From assembly GCA_911728455.2 (NCBI GenBank), contig OU452228.1, positions 19,061,224 to 19,125,223 of the forward strand: a stretch of 64,000 nucleotides of DNA, read 5' to 3'. The notes below the pieces were generated by a model, which made no database searches, was not told the DNA's origin, and was given only the letters and a program-made list of their open reading frames with translations. The stretch is from Marthasterias glacialis. Its lineage: Eukaryota; Echinodermata; Asteroidea; Forcipulatida; Asteriidae. This document shows positions 57,501 through 64,000 of this stretch, piece by piece. Numbering within the stretch: the first letter of the stretch is position 1; each line of letters starts with the position of its first letter. Position numbers and translations under genes: made by a program.

Positions 57501-58664
57501 AATAACGCCCTAGCCCTGTTGAGAGACCATAGCTCCCACCTGAAGAACAACCTTGACAACAAACAAAATGTTGTTTCAGAACCCAACATAAAGGCGTCTT
57601 ATTCTGTTATTGAACCCAATAAGGTGTCAGATTCTGTTATTGAACCTAATAAGGTGTCAGATTCTGTTATTGAACCCAATAAGGCGTCAGATTCTGTTAT
57701 TGAACCCAATAAGGCATCTGATTTTGTTCCAGTGAATTCACCCAAGAAGGTATTAGATGAGAAATTGAAACAAACTACATCTCCCATCAATGTCCAGAAT
57801 GGGATCTTAGATAATTTTACCTTGATGGAACCGGCTAACCCAGCCCCAGCAGTCAGCATCTTGGTCAACTCGGCATTCAAAAACGAAGTCCCCATTGTCT
57901 TTGAAACAAGTGACAATGTCAGAACAGTGAATGGCGAAACGATTTATGTGTGCAGAACCATCATCAATGGGGTAACTGTTGCCACTGGTATTCACACAGA
58001 CATTAGAGAATCGAAAAATGTGTCTGCAAATTATGCCCTAGCCCTGTTGAGAGACCAGAGCTCCCACCAGAAGAAAAACCTTGACAACACACAAAATGGT
58101 GTTATCGAACCTGATAACCAGGCGTCTGATTACGTTCAAGTGCAACCACAAAAAAAGGTTAAACATGCCCCAATTGGGGAATCCAATGTTGGTCACAAAT
58201 TGCTTAAACTCATGGGATGGGAAGGTGGAGCGTTGCAAAAAGATGGCATTGTAGATCCTATAGAGGCCAGCGAGAAATTCTGTCGAGGAGGTCTCGGCTT
58301 TGTTGATTCATCCCCGAAGGCTACCCAAAAAAAAATGAAACAAATGAAAAAAAGGGGGGGAAAAATAAAGGTCAACAACAGACGAAAGGGTGCGATAAAC
58401 CTAGAGTATAAAAAATATATACATTTTGATGAAGAAAAATGCCACGTTAAAAAAACGGAACCATTTGAGTTAAAGAGTATGATTCCAATAGTAGAGTCCT
58501 TTGCCCAATCAGAACAAGAAGTTCTCATCTTCTCTTCCGCTTTTACTACTTATGAAAGAAAATCGCTCCACACACTCTGTAATCGCTTCAAACTCAGGAG
58601 TACCTCGTATGGTAAAAGAACAGAACGGCGCTTGGTGGTCAAACGAAGAGATAAGACACCGTGA
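51561..58664 (+). CDS. NKRF-like protein B: XTBD, five dsRBD-like modules, G-patch, R3H
   Basis: Exon 1 is 51561-51718 (ends AT|gtaagt) and exon 2 is 55454-58664, joined in the same phase as gene A; 1122 residues. An in-frame TAA two codons upstream fixes the ATG. Domains: XTBD 1-74; basic VKRKREEE (about 113-120); degenerate dsRBD-like region 238-298; four near-identical dsRBD-like modules at 335-418, 502-585, 661-744 and 837-920 (LDNFTLMEPANPAPAVSIL ... GETxxVCxTIINGVTVATGIH ... ANNALALLRD), separated by Ser/Glu/Lys linkers of 75-92 residues; G-patch 964-1002; Lys-rich insert; R3H with Arg1088-x3-His1092. It lacks the YELIAPG tail of A. Paralogue A has only one copy of the repeated module. 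Poly(A) signal AATAAA at 58811-58816. Role inferred from family: XRN2/DHX15-linked nuclear RNA adaptor with raised dsRNA avidity. No exon equivalent to 2a was seen in its intron. Confidence 0.88.
51842..52254. mobile_element. Short relative of the same TIR element, intron 1 of gene B
   Basis: Starts with the same GACCCAGTAACTGGGGCGCT after a TA and ends with a reversed copy (GGAGTACAGCGCCCCAG), here degraded at the outer edge. The interior shares the CTCCAAGTATTTACG block with the gene A element. It lies 123 bp after the exon 1 donor, against 272 bp in gene A. Confidence 0.7.
52255..54006. other. Gene B intron 1 segment with unexplained minus-strand frames
   Basis: Minus frames 53255-52797 (152 codons) and 52800-52537 (87 codons) overlap by 4 nt. 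The shorter is unusually Cys-rich (KCVHC, ICCFNCHC, NCC). No homologue recognised and no splice context that proves them coding. Confidence 0.25.
54007..54842. mobile_element. 836-bp pogo/Tigger-like non-autonomous DNA transposon
   Basis: Termini CAGTCGACTCTCGTTAATAC and its reverse complement, each flanked by TA (54005-54006, 54843-54844). Internal TACGAG-type subrepeats sit near both ends. No transposase frame of useful length. TA duplication and CAG terminus suit pogo/Tigger, by inference. It is in intron 1 of gene B. Confidence 0.75.
55085..55300 (+). repeat. Degenerate tandem repeat around TTTTGAATGGTAG
   Basis: TTTGAATGGTAG, CAAATGGTAG, TTTGAATGGTAG, CAAATGATAG and TTTGAATGG recur at irregular 30-60 bp spacing just before exon 2 of gene B. 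Confidence 0.45.
56298..58055 (+). repeat. Coding tandem repeat: four dsRBD-like modules plus linkers in gene B
   Basis: Modules start at 56298, 56799, 57276 and 57804 (periods 501, 477 and 528 nt). They are almost identical at nucleotide level across the first 120 nt of each unit, and the linker end (LKQTTSPINVQNGILDNF) repeats too, so whole module-plus-linker units were copied. The fourth is the most diverged in its last helix (TDIRESKNVSANYALALL instead of MDKREVRNVSANNALALL). Confidence 0.9.
57604..57722 (+). repeat. Coding minisatellite, 30-bp unit, in linker 3 of gene B
   Basis: Four copies of a SVIEPNK(V/A)SD-type decapeptide lie between modules 3 and 4, the last followed by a diverged SDFVPVNSP. 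Single diverged copies (SIIEPNKACD, SVIEPNKVFD) occur in linkers 1 and 2. Low complexity, probably disordered spacer. Confidence 0.85.
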
Positions 58665-58810
58665 GACAGTTGGACAAAGAGAACTTTTGAACTCTGTGAA
58701 ACATTGTTTATATGATCAAATTTTTTTTTTTAAATGACTGCGGCATTTGTTCTTATTTAATTAACTTGAGTTTTTTGGGGCATCATCAGTAAAATCAAAT
58801 GTAAATAAGA

Positions 58811-58816
58811 AATAAA
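58811..58816 (+). terminator. Polyadenylation signal of gene B
   Basis: AATAAA 147 nt after the TGA at 58662-58664, followed by an A/T-rich stretch; no closer canonical hexamer was seen. Confidence 0.5.
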
Positions 58817-58894
58817 AAAATATATAGTTTTCCCAAGTGACATTTATTTCAAATGTTGATGTAAATGGGATACTTTGGAACATTAGGTGGCAGC

Positions 58895-59148
58895 CATAGA
58901 GTTATATATAAGAACTAGAGGGTGTACAAACCATGCGACATGGCCTGACAAGGAGCATTTTTGGACCATTGAGAAAATGGTGCGGACCATTTATTTACAC
59001 TGGTTACTCATCCGTTCACACAGCAACCATTTTCTAAGTGGACATTTGTATGCAATTGAACCATAGGGGTTTTCGCCCATGGTGAGTCAGTGGAGTTCCA
59101 TGCTTGGCATCGCGAGTGCTCCCTCTAGTTCTTATGTATAACTCTATG
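58895..59148. mobile_element. 254-bp hAT-like MITE with 8-bp target duplication
   Basis: Ends CATAGAGTTATATATAAGAA and its reverse relative; flanking GTGGCAGC (58887-58894) and GTGGAAGC (59149-59156) differ at one base. An 8-bp duplication is the hAT hallmark. It interrupts a CACTAGGTGGCAGCAGAC-type repeat also seen at 6362 and 24690. Confidence 0.75.
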
Positions 59149-59548
59149 GTGGAAGCAGACTTACCAGGTAATTTTCTGTTTATGTATTTTATTTCTGAGA
59201 ACAATGGATTTAGTGCTAAACTGATTCAGCCTGGCCTACCTGAAAGAGCAAACGTCATGTTTCAGTTATTTATGAGGAATACTTCGTTGCAACAGTGCAA
59301 AAACTTCATATCACGATTGTGCAACGTCTTATTTTCGCACGAAAGTGCTCCATGCAAAAACATCTGATCTTGGTGCCTATTGGCTTTGTGTGCACATCCG
59401 GGCTATTTTAAGCGAGATACAACATTTTGACACTTTCAAACTCTGAGATAAGTGCCATTTTAGGAGATACTTTTTTTTGCACTGACACAACGATTTCACG
59501 TTGACCCCCTAATGGTACCCCTGAATCTCTCATTCATAGCATGGCAGC

Positions 59549-59976
59549 AGGGCCCAACTTAACAAAGTTCTAAGACTGATGACGAGATATGTAGAAACAC
59601 TGCTAAGCAAAGTGTGATGTCACAAAACAAATTATCTACCGTGGAAATATTGCCAACTCTGCTTAAAGCCCCAGCTCAACATTGGTAAAGAGTCTGTAAA
59701 TGCTTCCATTCTTTGCACAAATCAAAACGCATTCAGCATTTTTGGGCGCATTATCTGTCTCACCGAGATGAAAACTAATTTTGGATCTTATTTAGTTTAT
59801 TATTCAAAAAACGATAACACTTCAGGCAGAAATATTTAATGGAAAATTTTCTACCCTCATTATCTTTATACCATGTAAGGTATATGTAAGTCTGTGGACA
59901 TTTATGTTTTTCTTCTTACCAATGTTGAGCTGGGGCTTTAAAGATGAATCCTACTGCTTTGTGAAACCGAGCCCAG
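59549..59976. repeat. Older foldback repeat hosting the TTAA element
   Basis: Starts ggcccaacttaacaaagttc and ends with cttttgtgaaac-like sequence and gagccca; shares GCTAAGCAAAGTGTGATGTC with copies at 34036-34187 and 60081-60230. The piggyBac-like MITE splits it. Confidence 0.65.
59667..59937. mobile_element. 271-bp piggyBac-like MITE with TTAA target site
   Basis: Ends AGCCCCAGCTCAACATTGGT and reverse complement, each flanked by TTAA (59663-59666, 59938-59941). It is nested inside an older foldback repeat at about 59549-59976. Interior motifs resemble pieces near 12110, 12720, 33450 and 35220. Confidence 0.75.
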
Positions 59977-60080
59977 GCAAATGAAACGAATTAAGAGTCC
60001 GATCATTTGAGTGTTTAGTTCCTGTAAAGGAAAGGTTAAGTATTTTTTTATGGGTTTTGGATAGAGCCTGCATGGCATGC

Positions 60081-60230
60081 CTGGGGTCAATTTCACAAAG
60101 CATCAAGATTCATCTTAAGATGAATTGTCAGTATGTATTACCATAGTAATTTGCATTGTGACATCACACTTTCCTTAGCAACTAAGAGTGATTCACAGTG
60201 AAGAGCAATCTTACAGCTCTCTGTGGTCTG
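60081..60230. repeat. Diverged copy of the 34.0-kb foldback MITE
   Basis: Opens ctggggtcaatttcacaaag; the interior (accatagtaatttgcattg, gacatcacacttt) is the reverse complement of the 34.0-kb copy. Ends imperfect. Confidence 0.6.
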
Positions 60231-60287
60231 AACACCATTGGGCATGTTGGGGTCTTTTACAAACCCAATTTATTAAGTCCAAACTCG

Positions 60288-60536
60288 ACATCCAACCTCA
60301 ACACCCAACTGTTGGACTCTGAGTATGCTTGATCCCATGTAAAGCATGATCAGTTCACTAGTGCAGTCCTCAGTCCAACACCATTCAGTAACTCAACACC
60401 CTAACTGTTGGACTCTGATTATGGTGGTATGCCTGATCCCATGTAAACACAATCAGTTTACTAGTGCAGTCCCCAGTCCAACAGAATCACACAAAACATA
60501 CAGTTGTAATTTAAAGGGTTGGGGATGGTTAGGGCT
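60288..60536 (+). repeat. Interspersed repeat family C, copy 3, internally duplicated
   Basis: The CAACTGTTGGACTCTGA ... GCAGTCC(T/C)(C/A)AGTCCAACA segment occurs twice in tandem (about 60308-60380 and 60408-60485). Confidence 0.6.
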
Positions 60537-60847
60537 AATGTATTAATGCTTAAAATAAATAACTGTCCTGAACTTAAATTATGTTGGCAAAAAGTCATGA
60601 ACATTTATTACGAATCGAGAAATACTTAACTTGTATCAAAAGTGTTAAAAGTACAAATGGTAAAACAAATACATAATTATATGTTAACTTGAAGTTTATA
60701 AAAGGAGAATAAAATTAAAAATCTGCTAAGAAAGGTTTGTTTTGATGCAAGTAATTTTTATAATACAAAAGTTTAACTTTTTAAGACAGAAATGCTGTTT
60801 CGTAATATACTTTGTACATATGTAAAGATAACAGTTAACCACTTCTG

Positions 60848-61046
60848 TTATTGGGTTCTTTTACGTGCATTGCACAACACACAGGACCTACGGCTTTACG
60901 TCCCATCCGAAGGACGAAGCAATAATGGTTAAGTGTCTTGCTTAAGGACACAAGTGTCATGACTGGGACTCGAACCCACACTCTGCTGATCAGATACACC
61001 AGAGCTTGAGTCCAGTGCGCTGAACCGCTCAACGACACGGCACGGC
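60848..61046 (-). mobile_element. tRNA-derived SINE, family 1, truncated
   Basis: The reverse complement carries the family 1 head, GGTTCGAGTCCCAG B box and GACGTAAAGCC body. Its 5' end abuts the 62-bp minisatellite. Confidence 0.75.
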
Positions 61047-61450
61047 ATTGCAAATGTACCTTGTCTTGATTCACAGAGTAACAACAGTTTTGCTGGCATT
61101 ACAAATTTTGTGCATTGTCTTGATTCAAAGAGTAACACACCATTAACAGCAGCTTTGCTGAAATTACAAATGATGTGCACTATCTTGATTCATAGAGTAA
61201 CACACCAGTAACAGTAGTTTTGCTGGCATAACAAATATGCCTTATCTTGATTCAAAGAGTAACACACTAGTAACAGCAGTTTTGCTGGCATTACAAATGT
61301 GCATTATCTTGATTCATAGATTACCACCAGTAACAGCAGTTTTGCTGGCATTACAAATGTGCATTATCTTGATTCAAAGAGTAACACCAGTAACAGCATT
61401 TTTGCTGGCATTACAAATTTTGTACCTTATCTTGATTCAAAGAGAGTACT
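61047..61450 (+). repeat. Minisatellite, about 62-bp unit, about seven copies
   Basis: CTTGATTCAAAGAGTAAC anchors at 61065, 61119, 61184, 61246, 61308, 61368 and 61431; each unit also has TTTTGCTGGCATTACAAAT. The plus-strand open frames across it are artefacts of the repeat. Confidence 0.85.
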
Positions 61451-62515
61451 CATTAGCAGCCTTGCCAACATGGTCTATATTACCACTGCTCCCTACAAGC
61501 TTTGTCATGGTTACTCTAACAGGCATGTGAGACTTCCGCGTGTACTTGCAGCTCCACCCAGAAGCACAATTTACAATAACAAATACATGTACTCGGAATT
61601 AATACTTTATTATAAAAAAGGTGAAAATAAACATAGACCATGTAACCTTCGTTCGTAAAAAGAGTGACCTTGTACACTCCAGGGCCTTTCTGGCAGGCAA
61701 CATACTGCACTGATCAAATGGGAAATTTTACATTTGGTGTCAGAATTTCCACATAAATTCAAGAGTTAACACCCAAACAAATTTTGAGATGTGCCCCCGT
61801 TCTTCGTATCAAAAGTGGATAAGTGGAATCGGCATAAAACATGAGATTTAAAGTTTTTGTACATTAAGCTGTGTATAAGTCTTGCCTGCATGAAGTCCAG
61901 GCTCTGTGGCTCGTTTGTAAACATTATGTCACATGGTCTATACATGGATGCAGTCCAGTATAAAAGTAACACTACAACTATCTCCTAAAAAAAAAACATA
62001 AGTCGCACAGAAAGTTTACGCCACAAATTGATTACAAACATTTTAAAACGAAATGAGAGGGTAAAATATTTTTTCTTTTTACAAATATAACACACATAAA
62101 AAAAAGGAAAGACACCAGTAAAAGGTAATACATTTTTCCCTACTCTTCTTAATGTGTAGGAAAAATGATAATTAAATAATAATACAATATTCACATCTGA
62201 ATGTGACAGCTTCAACCCACTTCAAGTACAACCATTCAAAGATAATTTGGAACATGTAGTTGGGGTCAATATAGCACACTTCAATTAGCACCTTTTGTAT
62301 CCACCTCAAGTATCAGTTCACAATCTAAAGGACAAATGTTCATAGAATTTCACAAGAAGTTTGCATTTTCTTTGGTAAAATAAATATAAAATATTAAGAA
62401 CACGACGTTCCACCCTATGTCTATCTAAAATAAACAATTAAAAATTCCTTAATACTGGAAACTCCCTAATCTTCCCAAGATTTGTTACACTATGTTAAAT
62501 GTTTCAAGAGTAAGA

Positions 62516-62827
62516 CTAGAAAAAACATGTGCCCATCAGCATTGTGCATGATCCATCATCTTTTTCAATCCCTCCATACAATGTATCACTTTTTAACCAG
62601 TTGCCACCAGGATTCCTTTTGGTTTTCTTTGTGCTGTCCCCCTGGCGTTTTTTTTTTGGCGGAAGTGCTGCAAAATTTTTTCTTTGAGAGTACCGCTGGG
62701 CACAAAGAAACCCTGACTTGACAATGCCAATCGGACAAAGGTTCACTTTATTGGATCGTCCATTTTGTTTCTCAACTGAAAACATGTCAAATTCACGCAG
62801 CGTGAATTGCAAAACGTTGGCCGTCAC
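62516..62827 (-). CDS. Possible alternative 3' exon of the right-edge gene
   Basis: An open frame of 103 codons starts right after a possible acceptor (ctatgctgtag|GTG) and ends in TAG. It is in phase 0 and could follow the 63417 donor directly. The middle is strongly basic (LPPKKKRQGD, KKTKRNPGGN), followed by LYGGIEKDDG. A donor-like GGAG|gtaagt lies at 62897. Against it: the better-supported last exon already ends at 63110, and a poly(A)-like TTTATT sits inside this frame. It may equally be 3' UTR or repeat. Confidence 0.2.
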   Translation of the reverse strand: MTANVLQFTLREFDMFSVEKQNGRSNKVNLCPIGIVKSGFLCAQRYSQRKNFAALPPKKKRQGDSTKKTKRNPGGNWLKSDTLYGGIEKDDGSCTMLMGTCFF

Positions 62828-63109
62828 CTACAGCATAGGAGTGGTACTAAACACGGAACCATGGCTTGATTGCTGGCTCACTTTGACTTACCTCCATTGA
62901 TGCTTGGAACAAATGGACTAAGGTCTATAATCTGGGATTACGCTAAAACCGCCTCTCCATGTCCACAAAATGCGAATATATTCAAGACCTTTTTTAGTCC
63001 TTGTGTGGGTGAAACGAAGCATTAGACAGCGAGTGTGTGGGAACAAACTACACAAAAACACATTACTGCTTAACGCATAAAGGACACAAGGATTTCTGGC
63101 CTAATCGTC

Positions 63110-64000
63110 TTACACTGCATCGGGTACCATATGGTAGGAGCTAGCTCTTTGAAGTGGCATCTTAGGAACTCGAGCAAGTTCTTCTTGAGAAGGAAAGTCG
63201 TACTTCCCGTCTCTGTTTGCCGTTGAGTTCATATGTAGTTCCTTTGTCAAGAAATGAGAAAAAACCTTTGGTATTAGACAGTGCAAGTTACTATTTTCAA
63301 GAATGTGTATTTTTAGTGCATTCGTCCTTTAAATTTAGCAAAACTCGCATTTGGATTTTAAAATTGGTCAGATGATCAAAAATACAAAGAATTAAATTTA
63401 TATTTTAAACACCTACCAGTGGTCTGTGAATACTTCGACGCATATCCTCATAACACGATAATGTCATTGCCCGTCCACGTCCGACGGAGGGTTTAGTCAT
63501 CCGAGTGTTGGACAGTCCTTTCCCACCAGTAACTGCATCCTCCTCCGCCTCAGTAACAGTCGCTGGTTCCTTTGAGTAAAGAGAGTGCAGTGTTGGTCTC
63601 TTAGGAATGGCACCTTGGCCAGGGCTCTCTGTGTATCCACCCTCATCTCCAGAAGAGGAATGCGTCTTCTTTGAATTTTCATGAATTACGGAATCCAACT
63701 CTGGAAATTGGGTTTTAGAAGCAATGTTCAGTTTCTTTTTAAGCCCAGCGTCATTCAAGACTCTGCTGTACAGGCGACTTCCCGATTTCTCTACTTTTTT
63801 CGTTTCATGTGTGGGGATGGCTCCTCTCAGGCTTAGGTAGTTTGGGGGCAAGTTTTTTGCACTTGAAGACATTTTCGGAGTTAGGTTTCTCAGTCTTTGA
63901 TGGGGTGACAGACTCAAGTGTTTGGCTTGCTCTGTTTGACTGATGAGAACTGGATCATGGTTCGTGGAGGTTTTATCCAGCGGATCATCTTGTTCTTTAC
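63110..64000 (-). CDS. Unrecognised Ser/Thr-rich protein, last two coding exons (5' partial)
   Basis: Exon 64000-63417 is open to the window edge (first full codon at 63998) and ends CCACTG|gtaggt. The final exon 63241-63110 follows a good polypyrimidine acceptor (tttcttgacaaag), in phase 0, and encodes ELHMNSTANRDGKYDFPSQE..., ending MVPDAV and TAA. Together 237 visible residues. The sequence is rich in Ser, Thr, Lys and Glu with an acidic patch (EAEEDA) and a conserved-looking segment AMTLSCYEDMRRSIHRPL just before the junction; no catalytic motif, signal peptide or membrane segment. Probably the disordered regulatory tail of a larger protein. A minus-strand AATAAA (plus TTTATT at 62747-62752) may be its poly(A) signal. 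I do not recognise the family. The gene model rests on two in-phase exons with strong splice sites. Confidence 0.7.

Larger units (their letters stand above)
60537..63109. other. Spacer/3' UTR before the right-edge gene
   Basis: SINE and minisatellite to 61450, then AT-rich sequence to about 62500 with nothing recognised; the doubtful exon at 62516-62827 and the 3' UTR of the right-edge gene follow. Confidence 0.4.

Noticed and set aside
55562..58528. Long minus-strand frames opposite gene B (up to 167 codons)
   Set aside because: They repeat with the same period as the coding modules and are antisense shadows of exon 2.
61237..61658. 97- and 99-codon plus-strand frames with repeating peptides
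   Set aside because: Peptide periodicity comes from the 62-bp minisatellite, which is not a multiple of three in all units; no start context or homology.

Overview
This looks like nuclear DNA from an invertebrate deuterostome, most likely an echinoderm and perhaps a sea star. The genes are intron-split with GT/AG junctions. Vertebrate-type orthologues are recognisable (SHROOM, PTGR2, NKRF/CDKN2AIPNL). AT-rich non-coding DNA dominates and is packed with tRNA-derived SINEs and short terminal-inverted-repeat elements (MITEs). There are no bacterial operons, CRISPR arrays or rRNA genes. The species call is inference; the eukaryotic gene structure is read directly.

Layout. (1) About 1-31.1 kb, minus strand: the 5' end of a Shroom-like gene. 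Its first two coding exons, 13.2 kb apart, join in frame into one PDZ domain; the rest lies off the left edge. The remainder is intron and interspersed repeat. (2) 35.6-43.3 kb, minus strand: a complete seven-exon prostaglandin reductase 2 (PTGR2) gene of 355 codons. (3) 43.4-47.7 kb, plus strand: an NKRF-like gene (paralogue A) whose ATG lies only 147 bp from the PTGR2 ATG, head to head. One first exon (XRN2-binding XTBD domain) can splice to either of two homologous terminal exons, giving an XTBD-only protein like vertebrate CDKN2AIPNL or a 605-residue NKRF-like protein with dsRBD-like, G-patch and R3H domains. (4) 51.6-58.7 kb, plus strand: a tandem duplicate (paralogue B) of 1122 residues in which one dsRBD-like module has expanded to four near-identical copies. 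(5) 63.1 kb to the right edge, minus strand: the last two coding exons of an unrecognised Ser/Thr-rich protein.

How they fit together. From family knowledge, XTBD domains dock the 5'-3' exonuclease XRN2, and NKRF links XRN2 and the helicase DHX15 in pre-rRNA processing. Paralogues A and B therefore look like nuclear RNA-processing adaptors, with B a lineage-specific variant with extra dsRNA-binding modules. Intron 1 of both carries the same inverted-repeat transposon family; in A the two arms would form long dsRNA in the pre-mRNA. PTGR2 is a cytosolic eicosanoid-inactivating enzyme with no functional tie to its neighbour beyond a probable shared promoter. All gene models are by eye from splice signals, reading frame and remembered family motifs; nothing was searched or aligned by computer.
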